A stretch of 29,593 bases of DNA from a virus. Each line of letters opens with the position of its first letter. The stretch's first letter is position 1. Below the pieces are notes generated by a model. It was given only the letters and a program-made list of their open reading frames with translations, searched no databases and had not been told where the DNA came from. Below are positions 7,550-14,798 of this stretch, piece by piece. The stretch covers positions 1-29,593 of IMG/VR virus record IMGVR_UViG_3300044971_002099, one strand, 5' to 3'. The position numbers and the translations under genes are program-made.

Positions 7550-7711
7550 ATGAAAACAAAGAAAGAAATAAAGAACATTAAAATATCACCAGAATCACAT
7601 GATATACTGAAAAAGTATTGTGAAAAACGAGGAATTAAGATTTATAAATTTTTAGAAAACTTAATTATAGAAAGGTGTAAAGAGAAGAAAGATATCTACG
7701 GAGAGGATTAA
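7550..7711 (+). CDS. Small ribbon-helix-helix-like DNA-binding protein
   Basis: A 53-aa plus-strand frame runs from ATG 7550 to TAA 7709-7711 inside a minus-strand structural region. The sequence starts with a basic tail (MKTKKEIKN), then a short strand KNIKIS (residues 8-13), a helix SPESHDILKKYCEKRG and a second helix KIYKFLENLIIERCKEKK. This strand-helix-turn-helix layout, with a polar/basic strand that would enter the DNA major groove and a Gly-containing turn, matches Arc/MetJ-type ribbon-helix-helix repressors, which bind DNA as dimers. It would be a phage transcriptional regulator. It overlaps the convergent gp15-like gene by 4 bp at its end. It has its own sense-oriented TATTTATA motif and a leader hairpin. 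Fold assignment is from pattern only; a non-specific basic peptide is the alternative. Confidence 0.65.
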   Translation: MKTKKEIKNIKISPESHDILKKYCEKRGIKIYKFLENLIIERCKEKKDIYGED

Positions 7712-9003
7712 TAAATGTCCCAACTACTATAAGTTCCTGAACCAATTACTTTGGTTGCTCCTGAAAAAACTAAGATACCTGTTTCAGGAGAATAAGAAAC
7801 TACAATAGAATTTTGACTATTTTTTTCATCGTGAACAATTTTAATTTTATCTCCTTCTTTAAAAATTAAATTTTTTGATATATTAAAAGTTGACCCACTC
7901 TGAACACCTAAAGTATATGTGTTATTAGAATATGAATTTGTTCTAAAATATATTGGAGTATTTCCATATAAAGTGTTTTCAAATTGTATGTTAGCGGTTT
8001 GTCCTGTGATTTGTTTGGTTACACTAATCGTTAACGAATCGTTTGTTGTTATTTGAATATTTTGAACATCAACACCATAGTAATCACCATTAATATAAAC
8101 ATCATATGTGTTAATATTATTTGATGAAATAAAATTCATATTAGCAGTAAAATCTATTTTATCAGTTAATACATTATTATTATCAACATATAAAAAATTA
8201 AAATTAAATTCATCAGGATTTTCTGTAGAATTTCTTCTACGACTTCTTGTTGAAGTTTCAACTTCCATTAGTTGTGTAACTCTTTGAATTGCGGGTTTAA
8301 CCTCAAACTCATCTTCATCAATTAAATAACCTAACATCGTAAAGTCATAATTTTGAATATAATATTTTCTTGCGTCCATAGTCATTTGAGACTCGTCTGA
8401 AATATTATTAAGAACGATTGGAACATATTGACCTTTTATAAAAGTATATGCCTGACGAGATGAAAACTTTTGCATAACAACTTTATTCAACTCGTTTAAT
8501 TCTCTCATTCTATTACAAATTATTTTTACACTATAGTTAATATCAACAGGTACTGGCTGTGGGATTGTATAAATATCCATACCTTGTTCGTTACCATTCC
8601 AAGTTGGAACGGAAGCATAATAGAATTGTTTTCTATTTGGTATCGTATATTGTAATGAGGGGTTGGTTCCATATTTTACTTCGGGGGTTCTAACAACGGT
8701 TATAAATGGTGGTGACGGGTTGTAATCCAAATCCACAAACTTCCAAGTTTCTAAATATTGTGACCAGTTTTGTGTTGTAATTAGGATATCCAACATAGGT
8801 ACAATTTTTCCAGCGGTTACAACTTGTAAATCTGTTTTAACAAAATCTAACATACCCCTATCCAAATCGGCATGTAATACTGACTTTGGTAGATAAGTTC
8901 CATCTGCGTTAATATATTCTAAAAGTTGTTCTCTTCTAGCAGATAACGTTTTCTTAGGAACCAATGGTAATGTTGGTTTTACAACTTGTTTTGGTAATGC
9001 CAT
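7708..9003 (-). CDS. gp15-like tail completion / sheath stabiliser protein
   Basis: This 431-aa protein has two parts. Residues 1-265 resemble T4 gp15: a YNPSPPFITVVR segment, then VPVDINYSVKIICNRMRELN and VVMQKFSSRQAYTF, a variable strand PIVLNNISDES and ARKYYIQNYDFTMLGYLIDE. T4 gp15 shows the same order: a strand-helix pair tracking tail-end protein geometry, then an R-x-x-x-x-x-Y-x-F/L-type strand. gp15 caps the tail tube and sheath and provides the joint to the head. After a basic linker (STRSRRRNSTE) the last 165 residues form an extra beta-rich, Asn/Thr-rich domain that the 272-aa T4 protein lacks. It lies two genes downstream of the gp14-like gene and starts one base after the stop of the 137-aa gene (TAA A ATG), so the three are probably translated from one message. 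The family call is by remembered pattern, not alignment. Confidence 0.65.
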   Translation of the reverse strand: MALPKQVVKPTLPLVPKKTLSARREQLLEYINADGTYLPKSVLHADLDRGMLDFVKTDLQVVTAGKIVPMLDILITTQNWSQYLETWKFVDLDYNPSPPFITVVRTPEVKYGTNPSLQYTIPNRKQFYYASVPTWNGNEQGMDIYTIPQPVPVDINYSVKIICNRMRELNELNKVVMQKFSSRQAYTFIKGQYVPIVLNNISDESQMTMDARKYYIQNYDFTMLGYLIDEDEFEVKPAIQRVTQLMEVETSTRSRRRNSTENPDEFNFNFLYVDNNNVLTDKIDFTANMNFISSNNINTYDVYINGDYYGVDVQNIQITTNDSLTISVTKQITGQTANIQFENTLYGNTPIYFRTNSYSNNTYTLGVQSGSTFNISKNLIFKEGDKIKIVHDEKNSQNSIVVSYSPETGILVFSGATKVIGSGTYSSWDIY

Positions 9004-9004
9004 T

Positions 9005-9418
9005 TTATTTTTTTACTACAAATATTTTATTAGTTGAATTTATCATATCAACTTCATTTGCCCCATATATTGGTTCTTCACTATTTTTATAAACAAAAGT
9101 GTTAAATCTATATGGGTCATATGTCACAATTTTATTAGAATTTGTGACAGGTAAATCTTCACAAGGATATTCACAATATTCTAATAATTTTCCAATTACA
9201 AATGCGTGAACATTTTTGCTTTTTTCTTTTCTAACTCTATCTTTTCCACCGGGTCTAACTCTAAATTCAACATCACCCAATTTAACGTAATCCGCATGCA
9301 TAATTACTTTATTGTTATAAGTTATTGAAAAAGTATGTTTATGTAAATTATAATATACCATAACTTTTTTACCAATAAACAAAGAATCAAATTGTGATTC
9401 GGTTATCAATACTTTCAT
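9005..9418 (-). CDS. Conserved small protein of unknown function in the neck operon
   Basis: This 137-aa protein starts by a TAATG overlap with the stop of the gp14-like gene and ends one base before the gp15-like gene, so it belongs to the neck/tail-completion transcript. It is basic in the middle. Distinct patterns are VYYNLHKHTFSI (residues 21-32), VIMHADYVKL (38-47), EFRVRPGGKDRVRKEKSKNV (51-70) and HAFVIGKL (71-78). The combination of an N-L-H-K segment, a strand ending in H-A-D, and G-x-x-R-V-R-x-E-x-x-K-N-V-H-A looks like a compact nucleic-acid-binding or catalytic beta domain. I recall similar patterns in uncharacterised phage proteins but cannot name the family. No signal peptide or membrane segment is visible. 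A part in head-tail joining is suggested by context only. Confidence 0.6.
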   Translation of the reverse strand: MKVLITESQFDSLFIGKKVMVYYNLHKHTFSITYNNKVIMHADYVKLGDVEFRVRPGGKDRVRKEKSKNVHAFVIGKLLEYCEYPCEDLPVTNSNKIVTYDPYRFNTFVYKNSEEPIYGANEVDMINSTNKIFVVKK

Positions 9419-9930
9419 TATAATCCCCTAAATTCGTTTTCACTTACGTACGTTCCAATAATCGTTCTATAGAATGGTTTGTAACCACCATATGTATGTT
9501 TGTTGTCGGACCTAACATATCCGTCATCACTAACTGAATAGTATCTAACTCGGTCTTCAGTTTCATAATAACCAATGTAGTCACCCATGAATATTTCAAT
9601 ACCCAAATCATCAAGTTGTTTTTGATAAAGTGAAAATTTCATATTACCTGGTTCTTGTTGTTCAACTCTTGATGTACCTAAAAATTTATTGGTTGGTGCC
9701 ATAACTTGAACTAATCCTTTTAATTCAATAGGTGCCATAAATTGAACACCATCTTCAAGAACCTCACCATAAACCGCATCAGTTTTTGTTTTATATCTGT
9801 CAATACGATATAATACGACGGTAAAGTTCATATCACCTTCTAACCACTCTTGACCCATACCCACGTCTAACTCGTAGTCTTCACCACCGAAGAACTTACC
9901 TAACCTTGTTATTGGAACTAATTTCTGCAT
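9418..9930 (-). CDS. gp14-like neck protein (probable)
   Basis: This 170-aa protein is first in the three-gene neck/tail-completion operon. The pattern DAVYGEVLEDGVQFMAPIEL, LVQVMAPTNKFLGTS, a QQEPGNMKFSLYQKQLDDLG segment, IEIFMGDYIGYYETEDRVRY and finally GGYKPFYRTIIGTYVSENEF follows the layout I associate with T4-type gp14: a YGE motif, a membrane-independent beta core, a G-D-x-I-x-Y turn, and a closing K-P-F-Y strand. gp14 (256 aa in T4) works with gp13 to finish the head neck and receive the tail. The protein here is shorter, and the assignment is tentative. The neighbourhood (gp15-like gene two frames downstream, gp13-like gene on the other strand nearby) supports it. TATTTATC lies only 6 nt before the start, so transcripts could be nearly leaderless. 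Confidence 0.55.
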   Translation of the reverse strand: MQKLVPITRLGKFFGGEDYELDVGMGQEWLEGDMNFTVVLYRIDRYKTKTDAVYGEVLEDGVQFMAPIELKGLVQVMAPTNKFLGTSRVEQQEPGNMKFSLYQKQLDDLGIEIFMGDYIGYYETEDRVRYYSVSDDGYVRSDNKHTYGGYKPFYRTIIGTYVSENEFRGL

Positions 9931-9936
9931 ATAATT

Positions 9937-9944
9937 GATAAATA
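9937..9944 (-). promoter_or_regulatory. Putative promoter for the neck operon
   Basis: The minus strand reads TATTTATC, 6 nt upstream of the gp14-like ATG. It is one half of a divergent pair with the plus-strand motif at 9960-9967. With a T4-like start-site offset the transcript would have almost no leader. Confidence 0.4.
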
Positions 9945-9959
9945 CTTTATTTTTACTTA

Positions 9960-9967
9960 TATTTATT
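9960..9967 (+). promoter_or_regulatory. Putative promoter for the SNF2 helicase gene
   Basis: TATTTATT on the plus strand, 19 nt before the helicase ATG. It is divergent from the neck operon motif at 9937-9944 within a 56-bp gap. Confidence 0.4.
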
Positions 9968-9986
9968 CCAAACTTTTATTTTATAA

Positions 9987-11738
9987 ATGGAAATAAGTTT
10001 AGAATCAAAAGCAATGACGATTCTTGAAACATATGAGGGTGGTAATAATTACCTTTTGGTGTTAAAGAAAAAATCAAAGTTAAATAAGAAATTTTACCCA
10101 ACTCGGAGTCAATCCGAGTATATCATTAACTTCCACGATAAACAACCAAAGGTAGCAAGAAAGTGGGTTATCTTGGACGCATACTTCGCACAGAAATTGG
10201 CCGACGATAAGTTAATGACCGAAGTACCTGAAAAAGTTTGGGTGGAAAAGTTATTGGCAGAAAAAGAAAAGGCGTTTCATATTTGGGGAAAGATAAAAGA
10301 AACAGAAGAATTTCACGATTTTTGGTTACCAAAAGCTGCGGTCATAAAAGACAACACGGTTAAAGATGTTGTTATCAATTATGACAAATATTCTAATCGT
10401 CCACCACTTGAACATCAAAAAGAAGCTGTCCAAAAATTGGTTGAAAATAAGAAATTTATTTTGGCGGATGATATGGGTTTGGGAAAAACCACATCAACAA
10501 TTATTGCTGCGTTGGAAGCAAACTCAAAGAAAGTTTTAATTATTTGTCCTGCAACATTAAAGATTAACTGGAAACGAGAAATTGAAAATTATTCCGACAA
10601 ATCAATTTATATTGCTGAAGGTAAAAATTTTAGTACGGATGCCGATTTTGTTATCATCAACTATGATATTATAAAAAACTTCCACGACCCAAAGAAAAAA
10701 GATGATTCGGAAATTCTTAAAGCAAATTTTGATTTGGTTATTGTTGATGAAGCCCATTATATTAAAAATGGACAAGCTCAAAGAACAAAGTTAATTAATG
10801 ATTTGGTTAAAACCGTTGACCGACTTTGGTTATTAACGGGAACTCCAATGACATCAAGACCGATGGATTATTTTAACTTATTAAGTTTGGTGGATAGTCC
10901 CGTGTCCAAAAATTGGATGGCATACGCAATTAGGTATTGTCAGGGTTATCAATTCAATGTCGGTGGTAGAAAGATATGGAACATCACCGGAGCGTCGAAC
11001 TTGGACGAGTTAAGGGAACGAACCGCAGCAACAATTTTAAGAAGATTAAAAGAAAATGTTTTGGATTTACCCGATAAAATTATTACACCAGTTTATTTGA
11101 GATTAAAATCAAAAAACTATGAAGAAGTTATGGGTGAATATTATGATTGGTATGATAAAAATCCTGACGAATCAAAATCATTAACGGTTCAATTTTCAAA
11201 GCTCACAAAAGTTAGACAGATTATTGCCGATGAAAAAATATCACAAACAATTGAAATTGCTGAGAACATCATCGAACAAGATAAAAAAGTAATTATCTTT
11301 TGTAATTTTACTGATTCATTAAATAAAATTATTGAACACTTTGGAAAATCGGCAGTAAAACTTGACGGGTCAATGTCAAAACCTGAAAGACAAAGAAGTG
11401 TTGATGAATTTCAAGATAATCCAAAAGTTAAGGTTTTTGTTGGAAATATTAAAGCGGCAGGTGTTGGTATTACTTTAACCTCAGCAGAAGCTGTTATTAT
11501 GAATGACCTATCATTTTTACCCTCAGACCACGCCCAAGCGGAAGACCGAGCATACCGATATGGTCAAAAAAATAATGTATTGGTTTATTATCCAATATTT
11601 GAAAACACAATCGAAGGTGTCATTTATGATATCTTAAATAATAAAAAACAAGTCATCGCAACAGTTATGGGTGACAATCAAATAACAACGGACGCAGCCG
11701 AAGAAATCTTACAAAAAATAAATCAACTGCGATATTAA
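9987..11738 (+). CDS. SNF2/SWI2-family DNA helicase-translocase
   Basis: This 583-aa superfamily 2 ATPase has the Snf2 motif set. Motif Q-like EHQKEAVQKL lies near 142, Walker A ADDMGLGKTT at 160-169, and motif Ia IICPATLKINW at 185-195. Walker B is VDEAHYIKN (253-261), motif III is LLTGTPM (282-288), and motif V lies near KAAGVGITLT (489-498). Motif VI is QAEDRAYRYGQK (517-528), typical of Snf2 proteins of the SMARCAL1/HepA type. Such enzymes move on double-stranded DNA and remodel forks or displace bound protein. In T4 fork reversal is done by UvsW, a different SF2 branch, so this protein could fill a similar replication or recombination role. The first 130 residues are a separate N-terminal domain without a recognised motif. 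It is the first plus-strand gene, divergent from the neck operon, and is complete. Confidence 0.93.
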   Translation: MEISLESKAMTILETYEGGNNYLLVLKKKSKLNKKFYPTRSQSEYIINFHDKQPKVARKWVILDAYFAQKLADDKLMTEVPEKVWVEKLLAEKEKAFHIWGKIKETEEFHDFWLPKAAVIKDNTVKDVVINYDKYSNRPPLEHQKEAVQKLVENKKFILADDMGLGKTTSTIIAALEANSKKVLIICPATLKINWKREIENYSDKSIYIAEGKNFSTDADFVIINYDIIKNFHDPKKKDDSEILKANFDLVIVDEAHYIKNGQAQRTKLINDLVKTVDRLWLLTGTPMTSRPMDYFNLLSLVDSPVSKNWMAYAIRYCQGYQFNVGGRKIWNITGASNLDELRERTAATILRRLKENVLDLPDKIITPVYLRLKSKNYEEVMGEYYDWYDKNPDESKSLTVQFSKLTKVRQIIADEKISQTIEIAENIIEQDKKVIIFCNFTDSLNKIIEHFGKSAVKLDGSMSKPERQRSVDEFQDNPKVKVFVGNIKAAGVGITLTSAEAVIMNDLSFLPSDHAQAEDRAYRYGQKNNVLVYYPIFENTIEGVIYDILNNKKQVIATVMGDNQITTDAAEEILQKINQLRY

Positions 11739-11750
11739 CAACTAACGGAT

Positions 11751-11758
11751 TATTTATA
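11751..11758 (+). promoter_or_regulatory. Putative promoter for the SOD-fusion gene
   Basis: TATTTATA on the plus strand, 21 nt before the ATG at 11780. It overlaps the left arm of a 7-bp inverted repeat (GGATTAT at 11747-11753, ATAATCC at 11767-11773). Confidence 0.4.
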
Positions 11759-11779
11759 TGTAATGGATAATCCAAAATT

Positions 11780-13312
11780 ATGAAAAAAATACAAGAAAAA
11801 ATTCAGAAACTTGAAAAACAAATAGTAAACGAAAAAGTTGAAACAGGAAAAAAAGTTTTAATTTCTGAAATGAAAAAAATTGGAATAGAGAAATTACCCT
11901 ATTCTTACTCAGCCCTCAAAAACTTCATTGACCCAGAGACAATGAATGTTCACTACAACAAACACTATAAAGGTTATGTAGACAAATTAAACAACGCACT
12001 ATCTAAGAAAAAACGAGGGGACTTAGACTTAGAAAAGATTATTAGAACAATTAGTCGTTTCGATAAAGATATAAGAAATAATGCCGGTGGAGCATTTAAC
12101 CACGCATTGTTTTGGAATATGCTAACACCAACACCACAAAGATTAACTGGTGAGTTATATAAAAAAATCACAAAACAATACGGAACTTTTACAAAATTCA
12201 AAAAAGAATTTGAAAAAATTGCCAAGGAAAGATTCGGTTCAGGTTGGGTGTGGTTAGTCCTTACTTCAAGTAATACCTTGAAAATTATGACACTTCCAAA
12301 TCAAGACAATCCGTTAATGAACGTAATTGAAAATGGTGGATTTCCACTTTTAGGTTTGGACTTATGGGAACACGCATATTATCTGAAATACAAAAATAAA
12401 AGAGATGAATACATCACAAATTTTTGGGGTGTTGTAAATTGGGATTTCGTAACCAAAATGTACGAAATGAAAACCCAAACAAAATTAATGGAATCTCAAA
12501 AAATGAAACAAATTTTAAGTGAAGGTAAATCTGAAATGTGTTCATCAAAAGAAAATGAATTTTATAGAAACTTATTTAATACCGTTCCTGAAGTTAAATG
12601 GACTTATAGAGATGGTATTGATAGTATTTTGAGAGATGTTTTTAGTGAAAAATTTATTGAAAAACCTGAAAGAGACCAATTACCTGGTTTTTATGATTTA
12701 GAAGGAACTGGTAGGTCTGTAATTAATAAACTAAACACAAATTACACAGCATTTTGTATTTTATTACAAGACTTAAATGTCGTAATAAAGTCAAAAACAA
12801 ATGAAGATATTATTAATTTTAAAGATAAAAATCCTTTTGCTCAAAAAATAGAAACAAAAAGATTTATCAATGCTTTAAATGATTATAAATTTAGAATATT
12901 CGATACTGAAAGTTCTACGTTCTTAAACTTAATGAGAACACTTACCGAAAAAAATGATGCGGGAGCAAAAAGAGAAGAAATTACAGCTGCAATCTTAAAA
13001 AGATTTTTTGGTAATAAAGTTAACGTAACTTTGATTGGTGAACCGGGTAGTAAAAAAGATGCTATAGGTGGTATTGATATTGAAATAACTAAAGATGGTA
13101 AAACATTAACAGGTCAAATAAAACCATATAGAGAAATGATACTTGATGATGACAAAATAACACTCAAAGGAACCGCAGCTGTAAGTGTATACAAAACTGA
13201 TTTAATGATTTTTCAAAAAGGAAGAAGTGTTTTAATTTTTAATAAAAAACCAAAAATTGTTAATGGTAATTTTGTTTTTTCAACAGATTCATTAGTTTAC
13301 AATATACAATAA
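11780..13312 (+). CDS. Mn-type superoxide dismutase fused to a PD-(D/E)XK-like domain
   Basis: Residues 37-229 are a complete iron/manganese superoxide dismutase, converting superoxide to hydrogen peroxide and oxygen. It opens with LPYSYSALKNFIDPETM. The metal ligands are all present: His58 (VHYNKHYKGYV), His108 (NHALFWN), Asp194 and His198 (LDLWEHAYY). The gateway tyrosine is Tyr66. Active-site Gln175 lies in NQDNP, and glycines (NAGG) sit before NHALFW, the arrangement of Mn rather than Fe enzymes. A helical basic segment of about 36 residues precedes it. The C-terminal 270 residues are not part of any SOD. Near the end they carry KREEITAAIL, GGIDIEITKDG and TGQIKPY (Glu399/400, Asp433, Glu435, Gln446, Lys448), which fits the PD-(D/E)XK nuclease core. 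A linker at 242-250 contains ILSE-G, the form of T4 prohead protease sites. The fusion is uninterrupted. Nuclease activity is inferred. Confidence 0.88.
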   Translation: MKKIQEKIQKLEKQIVNEKVETGKKVLISEMKKIGIEKLPYSYSALKNFIDPETMNVHYNKHYKGYVDKLNNALSKKKRGDLDLEKIIRTISRFDKDIRNNAGGAFNHALFWNMLTPTPQRLTGELYKKITKQYGTFTKFKKEFEKIAKERFGSGWVWLVLTSSNTLKIMTLPNQDNPLMNVIENGGFPLLGLDLWEHAYYLKYKNKRDEYITNFWGVVNWDFVTKMYEMKTQTKLMESQKMKQILSEGKSEMCSSKENEFYRNLFNTVPEVKWTYRDGIDSILRDVFSEKFIEKPERDQLPGFYDLEGTGRSVINKLNTNYTAFCILLQDLNVVIKSKTNEDIINFKDKNPFAQKIETKRFINALNDYKFRIFDTESSTFLNLMRTLTEKNDAGAKREEITAAILKRFFGNKVNVTLIGEPGSKKDAIGGIDIEITKDGKTLTGQIKPYREMILDDDKITLKGTAAVSVYKTDLMIFQKGRSVLIFNKKPKIVNGNFVFSTDSLVYNIQ

Positions 13313-13324
13313 TAAATTAAAAGA

Positions 13325-13332
13325 TATTTATT
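13325..13332 (+). promoter_or_regulatory. Putative promoter abutting the gp13-like gene
   Basis: TATTTATT on the plus strand, 4 nt before the ATG. If it is a promoter with a T4-like offset, the transcript would start at or next to the start codon and be leaderless. Confidence 0.35.
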
Positions 13333-13336
13333 TGAT

Positions 13337-14461
13337 ATGTCAGTAATACCAGAACCGGAAAGAAGTAAAATATACACACGAGTAAAGCACTTATTAGGTG
13401 CTCCAATTAGAAGTGTTGAAGTTGAAGATGAAATGATGGATTCTTTAATGGAACTATCTATTCAAGATTATGAAGAATATATTTTACAATGGTTAATCGA
13501 TAGTCAATGGGTTAACTTAGTAAATTTAAATATGACGGAGAAATCTGTGGCGAACGCTTTGATTACTAAAACAATGGATTTTGAACAACAATTCAGTTAT
13601 TCTTATTCTAAAATTGTTGGTTTACAAACCGTTGGTCCTTGGGTTCTAAAGAAAGACTATTTCATATTAAGTGCTAATACTCAAAACTATGAAATACCTG
13701 CAGGTAGAGAGGTTAACGAACTTTTATGGTTCAGTAATCAATCTTTTTCGGCATTTGGATTAGGTGGTATGGCTGGTGGTTTTGGTGGTGTCGGTTTAGG
13801 TGCCAATGAAGCAGGTTTTGCTCAAGCAGGTTATCAAGGTTCTTATTTTATGATGTCAGGTTTTGATTACCTAATAAGAATGCAAGAAGCAAATATCTTG
13901 AATCGTATCTTAGGTGGTTCACTTACATATAGAATTACAGGTTTACCTGATGGTAAAAGAAATGTATTCTTATACAATACTCCCGGTGGAAGATTTAACT
14001 GGAACCAATATAGTGATTACGTAGGTAAAGCCGTATGGTATTGGTATTATGATGTTGGTCCTGATAGTAGAGCAGATTGTTTAAAGAATAACCCAGATGT
14101 TATTAAATTACCTTCAGATGTTCCATTAGAAGAACTTACTTGGTCGGACTTAAATGTTCCAGCTAAACAATGGGTTAGAAGATGGTTCACCGCATATGTT
14201 AAAGAAACATTAGCAAGAGTTAGGGGAAAATATAGTGGTAATTTGAAAACACCTGATTCGGAAATAACAATGGATTATACAAGTCTTTTAACAGAAGCAA
14301 AAGATGAAAAGTCTAAGTTAATGGAAGAATTAACAGGTGCTGAAGGTTGGTTAACAAGATTAAGACCTGAAAAAGTAATGGAGCGAGAAGCATTAATTGC
14401 TGAAAACTTAAATAAACAAATGAAATTTAGAGCAATGCCTCGACAAATATACGTAATATAA
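13337..14461 (+). CDS. gp13-like neck / head-tail adaptor protein (probable)
   Basis: This 374-aa protein has an acidic N-terminal helical region (RSVEVEDEMMDSLMELSIQD, YEEYILQWLIDSQW) resembling the helical adaptor part of phage neck proteins. A loop follows at about 138-170 that is extremely rich in Gly and aromatic residues (FGLGGMAGGFGGVGLGANEA). The core ends with a conserved W-x-x-x-Y-x-K-E-type helix (QWVRRWFTAYVKETLARVRG) and a DYTSLLTEAKDEKSKLMEEL segment. In T4 gp13 (309 aa) binds the portal-side neck after packaging and, with gp14, forms the tail docking site. Here the gene lies on the opposite strand from the gp14- and gp15-like genes, so the neck set is split between two transcripts. 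It is followed after one base by the 111-aa gene. The gp13 label is by pattern and context; virion structural protein is safer. Confidence 0.65.
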   Translation: MSVIPEPERSKIYTRVKHLLGAPIRSVEVEDEMMDSLMELSIQDYEEYILQWLIDSQWVNLVNLNMTEKSVANALITKTMDFEQQFSYSYSKIVGLQTVGPWVLKKDYFILSANTQNYEIPAGREVNELLWFSNQSFSAFGLGGMAGGFGGVGLGANEAGFAQAGYQGSYFMMSGFDYLIRMQEANILNRILGGSLTYRITGLPDGKRNVFLYNTPGGRFNWNQYSDYVGKAVWYWYYDVGPDSRADCLKNNPDVIKLPSDVPLEELTWSDLNVPAKQWVRRWFTAYVKETLARVRGKYSGNLKTPDSEITMDYTSLLTEAKDEKSKLMEELTGAEGWLTRLRPEKVMEREALIAENLNKQMKFRAMPRQIYVI

Positions 14462-14462
14462 T

Positions 14463-14798
14463 ATGTCAATAATTAGAACAATACCATCTCAAAGATTAAT
14501 CAACGGTGAAGTAATTAACACTTCAGAAGTATCTTTAGTATCAGAAAAAGAATACCAAACAAATGGTGAAGAATGTATCATTGTCAGAGGTGTTTCGGAA
14601 TCAGTGGTGACACTTAATTCCAAAACAACTGACCATATTGTTGTTAAAGCAATGACAATGATAACAATTAAACCTGATATCGGTAAAATCGACGAAGACT
14701 ATGATGAAATCGTAATGGACCGATATGCTTGTGTTGAATTCAGATTCTGTGGTGGTAGTTGGTATATTTTAAGTAGTGACGGTCTGAAAAACTCCTAA
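14463..14798 (+). CDS. Small beta-rich protein of unknown function, probable virion component
   Basis: This 111-aa protein starts one base after the gp13-like stop, so the two are very likely co-translated. It is predicted to be almost all beta strand: alternating hydrophobic stretches ECIIVRGVSESVVTLN, HIVVKAMTMITIKPD and CVEFRFCGGSWYILSSDGLK, with an acidic turn (GKIDEDYDEIVM). The closing G-x-W-Y-I-x-S-S-D-G motif occurs, as far as I remember, at the end of several phage structural beta domains. I cannot assign a family. Its last 30 bp overlap the end of the convergent polymerase gene on the other strand, and no terminator separates them. Position suggests a neck or head accessory role. 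Confidence 0.65.
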   Translation: MSIIRTIPSQRLINGEVINTSEVSLVSEKEYQTNGEECIIVRGVSESVVTLNSKTTDHIVVKAMTMITIKPDIGKIDEDYDEIVMDRYACVEFRFCGGSWYILSSDGLKNS

